Numbered from the stretch's first letter, positions 35,368-43,312 are shown. The stretch: DNA of 64,000 nt from Burkholderia latens (GCF_001718795.1 NZ_CP013435.1:1612001-1676000), one strand, 5' to 3'. The notes: generated by a model from the sequence alone, not told the origin. Translations and numbers: made by a program.

Positions 35368-35622
35368 ATGGAACCGAGAGGCAGCGATCTCGGCGACTTC
35401 AGCGAGCCGTACCGCGGCTACGAGATCGAAGTGAAGACCGAGCAGGTATGGGACGGTGAGCGTGCACACTTCCGCGTGCTGCAAGGCGACGCCGTGCGGA
35501 TCGACTGGCGGCGCGTCAAGGTCGACGGGATGCTGCTGACCGAACGGCGCGTGATCGAGCGCGTCCTCGACGAAGCGCGGCGGGCCGTCGACGCCGAACT
35601 GGGCGGTGGCGGAGCGGTCTAG
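35368..35622 (+). CDS. Small hypothetical protein, 84 aa
   Basis: ATG 35368 with GGAG upstream. The protein starts MEPRGSDLGDFSEPYRGYEIEV and has VWDGERAHFRVLQGDAVRIDWRRV followed by a predicted helix ERRVIERVLDEARRAVDAEL. It looks like a small soluble beta-then-helix protein. No family recognised. Confidence 0.68.
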   Translation: MEPRGSDLGDFSEPYRGYEIEVKTEQVWDGERAHFRVLQGDAVRIDWRRVKVDGMLLTERRVIERVLDEARRAVDAELGGGGAV

Positions 35623-35700
35623 TCCGGGCGCCCAGCCGGTCCGGCGGCGTTGCGGTAAAATGTCGGGTTATTTCCCGCGCCGCTTTCCGTGCCGAATTTC

Positions 35701-36735
35701 ATGTCCGCTTCGTCTTCGCTTCCTCCTCGCCGTGTGTCCGTGGCGCCCATGCTCGACTGGACCGACCGTCATTGCAGGTCGTTTCATCGCACGCTGACGC
35801 GCGACACGTGGCTGTATACGGAAATGATCACGACGGGCGCGCTGCTGTTCGGCGACGCGCAGCGGCATCTCGCGTTCACGCCGAGCGAATCGCCGGTTGC
35901 GCTGCAGCTCGGCGGCAGCGAGCCGGACGATCTCGCGCGTGCCGCGAAGCTGGGCGAGCAGTGGGGCTATGACGAGATCAACCTGAATTGCGGCTGCCCG
36001 TCCGAGCGCGTGCAGCGTGGAGCGTTCGGTGCGTGCCTGATGAACGAGCCGCAGCTCGTGGCCGACTGTGTGAAGGCGATGCGCGACGCGGTGTCGGTGC
36101 CGGTTACGGTCAAGCACCGGATCGGCGTCGACGCGGTGGAGGACTACGCGTTCGTGCGCGACTTCGTCGGCAAGGTGGCGGAAGCCGGCTGCGAGACGTT
36201 CGTCGTGCATGCGCGCAATGCAATCCTGAAGGGGCTGTCGCCGAAGGAGAATCGCGAGATCCCGCCGCTCAAGTACGACTATGCGTACCGGCTGAAGCGG
36301 GATTTCCCGTCGCTGGAGATCGTGATCAATGGCGGGATCAAGACGCTCGACGAGGTTGCGCAGCATCTCGAGCATGTCGACGGGGTGATGCTCGGTCGCG
36401 AGGCTTATCACAACCCGTACGTGCTCGCGGGCGTCGATGCGCGCTTTTATGGATCGACCGCGGCGGTGCCGACGCGCGAGGAGGCCGAGGCGAAGCTGAT
36501 CGAATACTGTGCGGCGGAACTGAAGCGCGGCACGTATCTCGGCGCGATCGTGCGGCATGCGCTCGGGCTGTATCGCGGCGTCGCCGGTGCGCGCGGCTGG
36601 CGTCGCGTGCTGTCCGACAACAAGAAGCTCGCACGCGGCGATCTGGCCGTGTTCGAGGAGGCGCGTACGCATCTGAACGTCGCCGAAGAAATTTTTGAAA
36701 AAAATGCTTTGCAAGATTCAAAAGTGTTCGTATAA
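35701..36735 (+). CDS. dusA: tRNA-dihydrouridine(20/20a) synthase DusA
   Basis: 344-aa FMN enzyme (ATG 35701; an in-frame GTG at 35689 is an alternative) that reduces uridines 20/20a in the tRNA D-loop. Motifs: VSVAPMLDWTDRHCRSFHR, TEMITTGALLFGD, LQLGGSEPDDLARAAKLGE, the catalytic Cys in EINLNCGCPSERVQRGAFGACLM, VKHRIGVD, FVVHARNAILKGLSPKENREIPPL and INGGIKTLDE. The pattern HARNAxLKGLSPKENR marks DusA. Its stop codon lies within the tRNA-His promoter -10 box. Confidence 0.96.
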   Translation: MSASSSLPPRRVSVAPMLDWTDRHCRSFHRTLTRDTWLYTEMITTGALLFGDAQRHLAFTPSESPVALQLGGSEPDDLARAAKLGEQWGYDEINLNCGCPSERVQRGAFGACLMNEPQLVADCVKAMRDAVSVPVTVKHRIGVDAVEDYAFVRDFVGKVAEAGCETFVVHARNAILKGLSPKENREIPPLKYDYAYRLKRDFPSLEIVINGGIKTLDEVAQHLEHVDGVMLGREAYHNPYVLAGVDARFYGSTAAVPTREEAEAKLIEYCAAELKRGTYLGAIVRHALGLYRGVAGARGWRRVLSDNKKLARGDLAVFEEARTHLNVAEEIFEKNALQDSKVFV

Positions 36736-36736
36736 T
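36709..36736 (+). promoter_or_regulatory. tRNA-His promoter overlapping the end of dusA
   Basis: TTGCAA, 16-bp spacer, perfect TATAAT (36731-36736). The TAA inside TATAAT is the dusA stop codon. It lies 57 bp upstream of the tRNA. Confidence 0.75.
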
Positions 36737-36793
36737 CTTGTTCTTCGCTGCTGAACACGAAACGAAACAGCGAAGAAACAAAGCAGTATCAGT

Positions 36794-36870
36794 GGTGGCT
36801 GTAGCTCAGTTGGTAGAGTCCAGGATTGTGATTCCTGTTGTCGTGGGTTCGAGTCCCATCAGCCACCCCA
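36794..36870 (+). tRNA. tRNA-His (GTG)
   Basis: 77 nt counting the extra G(-1) and encoded CCA. The 8-bp acceptor GGTGGCTG/CAGCCACC includes the G(-1):C73 pair specific to tRNA-His. The anticodon loop TTGTGAT gives GTG. Confidence 0.97.
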
Positions 36871-36882
36871 AAATTCTGAAAC

Positions 36883-36913
36883 AAAACAGGCGCTTCGGCG
36901 CCTGTTTTGTTTT
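36883..36913 (+). terminator. Rho-independent terminator of tRNA-His
   Basis: AAAACAGGCGC-TTCG-GCGCCTGTTTTGTTTT, with a stable UUCG tetraloop. Confidence 0.93.
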
Positions 36914-37170
36914 GCGCGCAAAATTCGGAGCGATTACATCGCTTCAACCGGCGTCACCCCCCCGTCACTCCCGCGGCGTTCCGCCCACGATCAATCCATC
37001 CGTATTGCACGAGCCGCTCGTCGCAGTTTCGATACTGTGCCCAAGCGACGATGGTCGTCATTCACTCGCGCCGCGCGGCAGCCTCCCGTCCGCTGGCGCG
37101 TCGGCGCAACAAAGCGGCGCCCCCGTTTCGCGGCACGCATCGCGAGAATTTGGCGGAATAGGCCAGAGGC

Positions 37171-37289
37171 TTGGCGTCAGCAGCCGATGCTTAACATGCG
37201 TGCATTGGGTAATGTGGTGACTTCCTCGTGCCCGCAGTTTTGCAGGCTCGTTCGGTCCCGACGACCCGGAACGCGTCGGGACATTTTTT
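37171..37289 (+). ncRNA. Candidate small RNA ending at an orphan terminator
   Basis: Possible promoter TTGGCG-N15-TAACAT (37171-37197). A downstream C-rich single-stranded stretch CTTCCTCGTGCC and an imperfect hairpin GCCCGCA/TGCAGGC (37230-37248) come before the terminator GTCCCGACG/CGTCGGGAC + ATTTTTT (37255-37289). No gene precedes the terminator on this strand apart from tRNA-His, which has its own. Expected transcript is about 85-90 nt. Inferred, not proven. Confidence 0.35.
37255..37289 (+). terminator. Orphan Rho-independent terminator
   Basis: 9-bp stem GTCCCGACG/CGTCGGGAC with a 10-nt loop and six Ts, with no protein gene upstream on the same strand. Confidence 0.75.
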
Positions 37290-37468
37290 GTCGGCGCGCA
37301 CCGCGAACGAATCAGAGGACAGCCACGCGACAACGCGCGCGTGCAATGCGCGCGACACGCCGCGGACCGCAGCAAATGAATTACGAACCTCATGCTCGGT
37401 GCGTCTGAGCCCACTGGAACGTCACGCGCGGCGCAGCACATTCCACAAAAAGCGAGGCGATGTGTCCG

Positions 37469-37933
37469 TTACTCCCCGCAATACCTGACGAGCAAATCCG
37501 CTTCCGTTTCATGCACTTCGACCGGCACACTCGTCGCCCCCGCATATGCGAGATAGCGCGCGCGATGCTGGCCGTTGCGGAACGACGCGACGCCGACCTT
37601 CGACAGGCCCGGGATGCCGAGCAGCGTCCGCGTTCTCGTCTCGCGAAACGTGATGAACGGCATGTCCGGAATCCTCGCTTTGGCAGGGTCGAGAAAGTCG
37701 CGAATGCCGGCGGCTTTGCCGGGCGCCCAGTACTGGACCGACGGCAGCACATAGTCGGTCGTGTCGCGGTCGGCGCAAACCAACAGCTTCGTCAGGTCGA
37801 CGGTCACGACGCGGTGGCGCGAATCGTCGGATGCGAATATCCGCTTCAGGTGCGTGTACGCATAGGTGGCGTGTCCCGGAAGCTGCACGATCCATACATC
37901 GACGCCGTGATGTTGTGCCCGAACGAGTGTCAT
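37469..37933 (-). CDS. ParB-fold-like hypothetical protein (possible fertility-inhibition-factor family)
   Basis: 154-aa protein starting MTLVRAQHHGVDVWIVQLPG at ATG 37933, preceded by AAGGAA. The body has DDSRHRVVTVDLTKLL, YWAPGKAAGIRDFLDP and a C-terminal RNGQHRARYLAYAGATSVPVEVHETEADLL. The last block resembles the NGRHR...GA..VPVEV element of ParB-type nuclease folds. I recall similar Burkholderia proteins labelled plasmid fertility inhibition factor, but cannot confirm it here. No plasmid genes adjoin. Function unknown. Confidence 0.65.
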   Translation of the reverse strand: MTLVRAQHHGVDVWIVQLPGHATYAYTHLKRIFASDDSRHRVVTVDLTKLLVCADRDTTDYVLPSVQYWAPGKAAGIRDFLDPAKARIPDMPFITFRETRTRTLLGIPGLSKVGVASFRNGQHRARYLAYAGATSVPVEVHETEADLLVRYCGE

Positions 37934-38236
37934 TGTTTCCTTGAGTGGGGAAGCGGTCTTTGCGGCGCGAGTGTAGCAGCGGCGCCGCGCTCGCGAGGCG
38001 GCCGAAACGCCGGCCAGATGTGGCGAGATCATCTGCCGGGAAGCGCTGCATGGAGACGATCGCAAAACGCAGGCGGCCGGCATTTTCAAGCGACGTCGTC
38101 AGACTGTGAGAATATCGCGATACCTTCTGTCGGAATGACGGGCGGCGACGGATTCACAGAAGGTTCACGCAACACGTGAAGCCGTCAATTGCAACGCTTG
38201 CGAGAACCGAGTGCGGATTATTGACCAGCGAAAATC

Positions 38237-38668
38237 ATGTCATCGGAACTAAAGATCGACTATCTCGATTACCGTTTCACGGCGACACTCGCGACGCGCG
38301 AAACGGGGCGGGTCGCCGTGGTCGACTGGCAACTCGATTCCGTCGGGCGAGGCAAGACGTTCGCGTGGACGCTGCTCGACCGGTTCTTGAAGCGCAACGA
38401 TTTCGCGCACCCGGAAGATGCGCGCGCGAATATCGTCGAGTGGCTCGACCAGCTGGGGACCACACGCGGTGCAACGCCCCCGGACATGACGGCGTCACCC
38501 GCGGCGGCGATCGGCGGTGTCACGCGCCGTGCTGAAATCGGCGCGGTTAGCGCAGTCGAAACTGATTCTTCCGTCGCGGAAGTCATTAGCGACGTCGGCG
38601 TCGAAATTGCCAGCGATCTCGGCTGGATCGACATGATTGCCGAATGGTTCACGGACGGTCCGGCATAG
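38237..38668 (+). CDS. Hypothetical protein, 143 aa
   Basis: ATG 38237. The N-terminal half (YLDYRFTATLATRETGRVAVVDWQLDSVGRGKTFAWTLLDRFLKR, in two parts) looks like a compact soluble domain. The middle is Ala/Thr-rich and the C-terminus acidic with GWIDMIAEWFTDG. No family recognised. Divergent from the ParB-fold-like gene; the 303-bp gap between them holds only promoter-like sequence. Confidence 0.6.
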   Translation: MSSELKIDYLDYRFTATLATRETGRVAVVDWQLDSVGRGKTFAWTLLDRFLKRNDFAHPEDARANIVEWLDQLGTTRGATPPDMTASPAAAIGGVTRRAEIGAVSAVETDSSVAEVISDVGVEIASDLGWIDMIAEWFTDGPA

Positions 38669-39074
38669 CGTCGGACTCGCCTCTCCGTCAAGCGGGCGAT
38701 GTCAATCGCGAAACGTCGCTTCGCCAAAAAACCGATAGAAAATCACGGATACGAGAACAGCGGAATGACGGCGCTCGGCGAAGGAATACGACATGCCGGC
38801 GAGCGGCGCACGATTAAAAATCGCCTGTATAAATCGAAAAATCCGGACGCTGGAATGCGCAATCTCGACTGCCGCGACGCTGTCCGAAACCGCCCGATAT
38901 GAACGGCCCGTCGATCGATTTATCGCCAGAGAGAGTCGCGACCGCTGCGCTGCTCGCCGGTGTGCCGCGCCGACGATGTCGCGATGCGCGCGTCGCGTCG
39001 CATGCGGACGTTTTCCCGCCGCAAGGGTGAGTTGCCGCACATACCGTTGCACGGGCCGAGGTCACAATCTTACC

Positions 39075-39145
39075 GGTTGACCGTTCTACCCCGGCCCGGT
39101 CAACCGTTTCCCCGCTCGCTCGCGCAGGAGCGGGGCTTTTTGCCC
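39075..39145 (+). ncRNA. Candidate small RNA 3' end: stem-loop plus terminator
   Basis: GGTTGACC...GGTCAACC (8-bp arms, about 39075-39105) is followed by a terminator CCCCGCTC-GCTCGCGCAG-GAGCGGGGCTTTTT (39113-39145). The 5' end is not defined by the sequence. No protein gene ends here on the plus strand. Confidence 0.35.
39113..39145 (+). terminator. Orphan Rho-independent terminator
   Basis: CCCCGCTC/GAGCGGGG stem, 10-nt loop, CTTTTT tail, on the plus strand. Confidence 0.75.
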
Positions 39146-39239
39146 GTCCGACGCATGCAGGCCGCGCCGGCGGAACGGGACAGGCGTTCGGCACACGGCG
39201 TCTCGCGCCGCGGCATCCGTTCGCCTGATCCGCATGAAT

Positions 39240-39342
39240 CGCTTTCCTCGTGCCTGAGCGCTTGCTTGGGCCCGTCGCCGGCTGTGGCCAGCGACGCCTT
39301 GATCCCGGCGGCGTGCCGTCGCGCTGCCGGGATGTTTTTTGT
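39240..39342 (+). ncRNA. Candidate small RNA: C-rich segment, hairpin, terminator
   Basis: The stretch CTTTCCTCGTGCCTG is followed by CGTCGC...GCGACG (about 39273-39296) and a terminator ATCCCGGCGGCG/CGCTGCCGGGAT + GTTTTTTG (39302-39340). TTCCTCGTGCC also occurs in the candidate at 37171-37289, at a similar place before its terminator. 5' end unknown. Confidence 0.35.
39302..39340 (+). terminator. Orphan Rho-independent terminator
   Basis: ATCCCGGC-G-GCG / CGC-T-GCCGGGAT stem, then GTTTTTT. It could also mark the boundary before the convergent RraB-domain gene. Confidence 0.75.
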
Positions 39343-39391
39343 ACTGAATCCGTCAAGCCGAATTCCGTGCGCCGCACGCGCGTCGGCCTGA

Positions 39392-40135
39392 TCAACCTGC
39401 CTGCTCGATGCTGGTTTCCCAGCCGTCGTATTCGCCGCCGAGCGCGCGTGCCTCGGCATTGATCTCCAGCGTATGGCGGGTAATATCGGCGAGCGCCGTC
39501 GTGCCTTCGTGCGCGAATCGTACGGCCGATTTGCCATCCTCGGTGGGGGCGACCGACTCGACGAGATAACCTTTCGACTCGGCCCAGTCCGCGAATTGAT
39601 GCGCATCGCTCGGTTCCGCGAAGTACGTCCAATGCATCACGCGCCGGCTCACGTCGCTCACGTCGCCTTTCTGGCGCAGCGCTTCCAGCACGCGCATGTC
39701 GCGCATCAGTTGCCAGTCGTCGTCGGTCGGGTAGAGCGTACGCCAGTAAGTTTCCTTGTCCGGATCGTCCTGGTAGGCGTACTGAAGCGCGTAGGTCGTC
39801 CGTTCGGCCAGCGAGTCGACGATTTCGGCCGCTGCTTCCTCGTCGAACGGCACATAGAAAAGGAAATCCTGGTTGCCGTCGACTGTGATGCGGCCGACCT
39901 GCACGCCGTTTTTCGCGGTCACGGCCGCGTCCAGCAGATCCTCGATCTGTGTGAGACCGGCGAACTCGTCGCTGCTCGGCAGGCCCTCGGGCGTCGGATC
40001 GGCAAGCGCGACGCGCACGCTGAGCAGCGACGTGCGCGGGTCGGTTTCCGCGATCTCCGCGAAGCCGTGATTGAAGCTGATGAAAGCCTGATGGTCGCCC
40101 ATTCTGGCCGGGAAGGTTCCCCAGGCGTCGGTCAT
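39392..40135 (-). CDS. DUF695 / regulator of ribonuclease E activity B (RraB) domain protein
   Basis: 247-aa soluble protein starting MTDAWGTFPARMGDHQAFISF at ATG 40135, with GGGAG upstream. The N-terminal domain (about 1-125) with NGVQVGRITVDGNQDFLFYVPFD fits DUF695. The C-terminal domain (about 140-240), starting VLEALRQKGDVSDVSRRVMHWTYF and containing FADWAESKGYLVESVAPTEDG, fits the RraB fold that modulates RNase E in E. coli. Whether it touches RNase E here is unknown; DUF695-RraB fusions occur widely. Divergent from the small gene at 40330. Confidence 0.82.
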   Translation of the reverse strand: MTDAWGTFPARMGDHQAFISFNHGFAEIAETDPRTSLLSVRVALADPTPEGLPSSDEFAGLTQIEDLLDAAVTAKNGVQVGRITVDGNQDFLFYVPFDEEAAAEIVDSLAERTTYALQYAYQDDPDKETYWRTLYPTDDDWQLMRDMRVLEALRQKGDVSDVSRRVMHWTYFAEPSDAHQFADWAESKGYLVESVAPTEDGKSAVRFAHEGTTALADITRHTLEINAEARALGGEYDGWETSIEQAG

Positions 40136-40329
40136 GTGTTTCTCCCGTGCACGATTGTCTGTTGACGGTTGCAAAGCGTCCCAATGTATCATCGAAAATC
40201 AGGTTGGCCGAAGCGCTCGTCACGCGTCGGGCAACGGCCGGTGCCGATCGAATTCGTGTTGCCGACACGCCGCCGTTTGGCTTCGTCGTCCGGCCGTTGC
40301 CGGCCGCCACCTTTTCGGAGGAGAGACCG

Positions 40330-40638
40330 ATGTCGATGTTCGCGGTGAATGGTGTCCGAATCGATGTGCTCAGCGCGCGCGTCACGCACGTTCGCTGGGC
40401 GGCCGTCAATCCGGCGGACCGGTCTTGGGCCGCGACGCCGAGCGAGGCGACGGTCGCGGAAGTGGCGCGCGCGCTTGCGTGCGGCAGCGAAGTTCGTGCC
40501 GTGTTCGACGAAACGGACGGAACGGCGGTCGGCCCGAGGCTCAAGCGCGTGCTGTATCGCGACGCGTCGGAAGGCATCGAACTGGACATCGACGCAACCA
40601 ACGAGTCGCGCACGTTGCGCGATCTTCCGCAGATCTGA
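40330..40638 (+). CDS. Hypothetical protein, 102 aa
   Basis: ATG 40330 with GGAGGAGAG upstream. SMFAVNGVRIDVLSARVTHVRWAAVNPADRSW and a C-terminal LKRVLYRDASEGIELDIDATNESRTLRDLP suggest a small mixed beta domain. It resembles DUF3892-type proteins loosely; I do not claim the family. Followed 64 bp later by a small lipoprotein gene. Confidence 0.65.
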   Translation: MSMFAVNGVRIDVLSARVTHVRWAAVNPADRSWAATPSEATVAEVARALACGSEVRAVFDETDGTAVGPRLKRVLYRDASEGIELDIDATNESRTLRDLPQI

Positions 40639-40702
40639 GCGGAGAGGGGCGCGAGCGCCCGCGAATCGCTCAAGCAGCTATCTTCCTAGCGAGGACGAAG
40701 CC

Positions 40703-40927
40703 ATGTGCCGATCCCTCATCGTGTCGTTGGCGGCCGCTCCTTGTCTGATGCTCGCCGCCTGCCAGACCGAACCCGTGCACCCGTCGCCCGAGACCGCATC
40801 GACAGCGGTTCCGGCGTCACCAGCGGCGCCCATTCGCGGGATCGCTTTCGCTCCGCACCTTACGGGGCAGAGTCACTGGAGTGTCCATCAGTGCACGTCC
40901 GACGGTACGGCCAACGCATGCAATTGA
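40703..40927 (+). CDS. Small putative lipoprotein, 74 aa
   Basis: ATG 40703 with GAGGA upstream. The signal MCRSLIVSLAAAPCLMLAAC ends in lipobox LAAC, followed by a Pro/Ser/Ala-rich linker (QTEPVHPSPETASTAVPASP) and a short tail with HLTGQSHWSVHQCTSDG. Likely tethered to a membrane. No family recognised. Confidence 0.6.
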   Translation: MCRSLIVSLAAAPCLMLAACQTEPVHPSPETASTAVPASPAAPIRGIAFAPHLTGQSHWSVHQCTSDGTANACN

Positions 40928-41305
40928 CGAGGCCGCCGATGCGCCGGGCGAAGCATGTCTGCGGACGGTTTCCAGCTGCCATGTCGATCCGCACGCGCAT
41001 ACATTGGCGGGCGTCGCGCATGACCGGTAGTCCTGCCGGCCGCTGGTAACGGCTCGTTTGCCAGGCGTCTGCCGTGTCGCGCGAAACATGTCGCGGACAG
41101 CTCGGCGTGCTCGATGAACGCGTCAGTCACCCGGATCGGTTCGCCGCATCGAGGATGCTTCGGGCCAGATCGCGCCTTCGAGAACGAAAAAAATATCGGC
41201 ACGCGTGTCGATTTGCGTCGATCCCGTTCGTCGTAGCGTCGGGGGCGTACGCATCGTGCGTCCGCCCGTTTTTCGACACGACAACCGACTGAAGGAGCGA
41301 CACCC
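40928..41305. other. 378-bp intergenic stretch with no supported gene
   Basis: Only short, atypical frames are present. A run of eight As near 41190-41196 gives a local AT-rich patch that may belong to the promoter of the VOC gene. GGAG at 41294 is that gene's ribosome site. Confidence 0.5.
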
Positions 41306-41779
41306 ATGGCCACCACCGTCAAGCCGATCCCGGAAGGGATGCGCACGCTGACGCCGCACCTGATCTGCGCCGGCGCCGCCGCCGCGATCGAGTTCTACAA
41401 ACGCGCGTTCAACGCGACCGAACGGTTTCGCCTGCCGACGCCCGACGGCAAGCTCGCACACGCATGCCTCGCAATCGGAGATGCGACGTTGATGCTCGTG
41501 GATGAAATGCCCGAGCACGGCGCGCTCGGTCCGAAAACGCTGAAAGGTACGCCGGTCTGCCTGCACCTGTTCGTGCCGGATACGGATGCGGCGATCGCAC
41601 AGGCCGTCGCGGCGGGCGCGACGGTCCGGATGCCGGCCGCGGACATGTTCTGGGGAGACCGCTATGGACAGATCGAGGATCCGTTCGGCCATCGATGGTC
41701 GATCGCGACCCATCAGCGCGACCTGACGCCGGAACAGATCGCGGAAGCGATGGCGAGCGCGCCGCCGTGCGGGAGCTGA
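41306..41779 (+). CDS. VOC-family (glyoxalase/PhnB-like) protein
   Basis: 157-aa soluble protein with the PhnB-like opening TLTPHLICAGAAAAIEFYKRAFNA, LPTPDGKLAHACLAIGDATLMLVDE, and the C-terminal block DMFWGDRYGQIEDPFGHRWSIATH. Two beta-alpha-beta-beta-beta units would build one metal-binding barrel. The family includes 3-demethylubiquinone methyltransferase-like and glyoxalase-like members; the reaction here is not known. Confidence 0.88.
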   Translation: MATTVKPIPEGMRTLTPHLICAGAAAAIEFYKRAFNATERFRLPTPDGKLAHACLAIGDATLMLVDEMPEHGALGPKTLKGTPVCLHLFVPDTDAAIAQAVAAGATVRMPAADMFWGDRYGQIEDPFGHRWSIATHQRDLTPEQIAEAMASAPPCGS

Positions 41780-41865
41780 GCGGGCCCGGTCAACCGGATT
41801 GAGGGCGACCGGCGGCGGGCGGCAAGCGCCCACGGTCGCGTGTGCGCGTGCACGACTCGTCGCAC

Positions 41866-42837
41866 CTACGCGCCGTCGGCCTTGCCGCGCTGCTTGTCCT
41901 CGTACATCCGGCGATCGGCTGATTCGAGCAGGTCGGCCACCGTGCGATGCCGCGCGGGATCGTACGCGACATGGCCGACACTGAACCGGATCGCATAACC
42001 GCGTGCGTCGGCGGCGTTGCGCCGATCGAGCGCCTCGGCGACGCGCGCGATCGGCTCGCTGACGTCAGCCGCCTCGGTGGCGCTCAGCAGCACGACGAAT
42101 TCGTCGCCGCCGAGCCGGGCGATCACGTCGCTGTCGCGCAGGGCGGCGGTCAGCGTGTCCGCGAATGTCTTGAGCGCGCGGTCGCCCTCCGCGTGGCCGA
42201 ACCGGTCATTGATCGCCTTGAAGCCGTTCAGGTCGAAGAACAGCAATACCGCGTGCCGGCCCACACGCTCGCACAGGCTCAGCACGTGGCGCGCGAGGAT
42301 CTCGAAGCCGCGCCGGTTCGTCAGTTGCGTCAGCTCGTCCGTGGTTGCCAGATGCAGTGCCGCGATCTCGCGTTCGGTCATGTGCGCGAGATCGCCAAGC
42401 AGTGCGCGTTCGTCCGCGGAGAACTCGCGCGGCTGCGTGTCGATCAGGCACAGTGTGCCGACCGGCGCGCCGTTCGGCGCTGCAAGCGGCCGGCCCGCAT
42501 AGAAGCGAATGCCGGGCTGGCCGGTGACGAGCGGGTTGTCGTGAAAACGATCGTCGTTGCGCGCATCCTGGATCACCATCGTATCGCTCGCGAGCAGCGC
42601 ATGCGCGCAGAACGAGACGTCGCGGGACGTCTGCGCGGCGTCGAGTCCGGGATGGCTCTTGAACCACTGGCGATTCTCGTCGACGAGGCTCACGAGCGCA
42701 ATCGGGACGTTGAACAGTCGGCGCGCGAGACGCGTGAGCCGGTCGAACCGTTCTTCCGGCGGTGTGTCGAGGATCGATAGCGAATGAAGCGTCTCGAGCC
42801 GGGCCGCCTCATCGGCCGGTTTGGCAGCAATCTGCAT
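41866..42837 (-). CDS. GAF-GGDEF diguanylate cyclase
   Basis: 323-aa cytosolic protein (ATG 42837, MQIAAKPADEAARLETL). A GAF domain (about 20-160) has VDENRQWFKSHPGLDAAQTSRDVSFCAHAL, a common sensory GAF pattern, then a GGDEF domain (165-320). The active motif is intact in VIARLGGDEFVVLLS, and the RxxD inhibitory site lies five residues before it (RDSD). It should make cyclic-di-GMP and be product-inhibited. No membrane segments. The signal sensed by GAF is unknown. Confidence 0.9.
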   Translation of the reverse strand: MQIAAKPADEAARLETLHSLSILDTPPEERFDRLTRLARRLFNVPIALVSLVDENRQWFKSHPGLDAAQTSRDVSFCAHALLASDTMVIQDARNDDRFHDNPLVTGQPGIRFYAGRPLAAPNGAPVGTLCLIDTQPREFSADERALLGDLAHMTEREIAALHLATTDELTQLTNRRGFEILARHVLSLCERVGRHAVLLFFDLNGFKAINDRFGHAEGDRALKTFADTLTAALRDSDVIARLGGDEFVVLLSATEAADVSEPIARVAEALDRRNAADARGYAIRFSVGHVAYDPARHRTVADLLESADRRMYEDKQRGKADGA

Positions 42838-43001
42838 GGGCTTTTGTCTCTGGTCCAGCCACAAGGCCGGACATCGATCGTGTGTCGCTCGGGGCTGCGC
42901 ACGCGCGGGGTGTCTTCACGCCGCTGCTGTCGCCGCCATCGAGTGCGTATGGGACAGTATCGCGGATTCTGAGCGCCGCCGCCATGGTCTGCGACCGGCA
43001 C

Positions 43002-43030
43002 ATCATGCATGACGCAGGCATGATTTTTTT
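43002..43030 (+). terminator. Orphan terminator on the plus strand
   Basis: ATCATGC-ATGACGCAG-GCATGAT followed by six Ts. The gene to the left (GGDEF) runs the other way, so it may end an unannotated short RNA or stop read-through into the region to the right. Confidence 0.55.
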
Positions 43031-43099
43031 GTTTGACGTCTCAAGGCGTGCACGACGATGCCGTAAACAGGACGAGATCAATCGTTCACCTATCGCACC

Positions 43100-43312
43100 A
43101 TGGTTCGTCTTCTGTACGCGGGTTATCTCGCGTTTGCGTTGTACTTGCTGTACCCAATGGTCCAGAACACGCTGAATTTCAGCACGGAATGCGTACTCGG
43201 GGCGTTGCCGGGCGCCGCGCATGACGGACCGAAGCCTGCCGTAAGCGACGCGCATGCGCGCAGCTGCGTCGCGTCCGCGCAAATCTCCGAGCGATCGCCA
43301 GGCATCCACTGA
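43100..43312 (+). CDS. Possible small membrane protein, 70 aa
   Basis: ATG 43100. One N-terminal hydrophobic helix (LLYAGYLAFALYLLYPMV) is followed by a Ser/Ala/His-rich polar tail with two Cys. No ribosome site stands out and no family is recognised, so it may not be real. The helix and its codon use are the only support. Confidence 0.33.
   Translation: MVRLLYAGYLAFALYLLYPMVQNTLNFSTECVLGALPGAAHDGPKPAVSDAHARSCVASAQISERSPGIH

Larger units (their letters stand above)
36914..37468. other. 555-bp stretch without a protein gene; holds a candidate small RNA
   Basis: Reading frames here are short, Arg-rich and unlike the neighbours' codon use. The only clear signal is a plus-strand terminator at 37255-37289, with a weak promoter-like pair TTGGCG/TAACAT (37171-37197) before it. 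The rest shows nothing I can name. Confidence 0.6.
38669..39391. other. 723-bp stretch without a supported protein gene; two plus-strand terminators
   Basis: The left part (38700-38830) is AT-rich. Two orphan terminators (39113-39145 and 39302-39340) follow, each preceded by an additional inverted repeat. Frames across the region are short and compositionally odd. One or two small RNAs are the simplest reading. Confidence 0.55.

Noticed and set aside
38702..39052. A 116-codon minus-strand frame in the gap right of 38.7 kb
   Set aside because: Composition is Arg/Ser-rich, no ribosome site, no family; the region looks more like promoter and small-RNA sequence.
41074..41292. A 72-codon plus-strand frame upstream of the VOC gene
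   Set aside because: No ribosome site; Arg/Cys-rich composition unlike neighbouring proteins.
36794..41305. A genomic island integrated at tRNA-His
   Set aside because: The small hypothetical genes right of tRNA-His suggested an island, but I see no integrase and no second copy of the tRNA 3' end.
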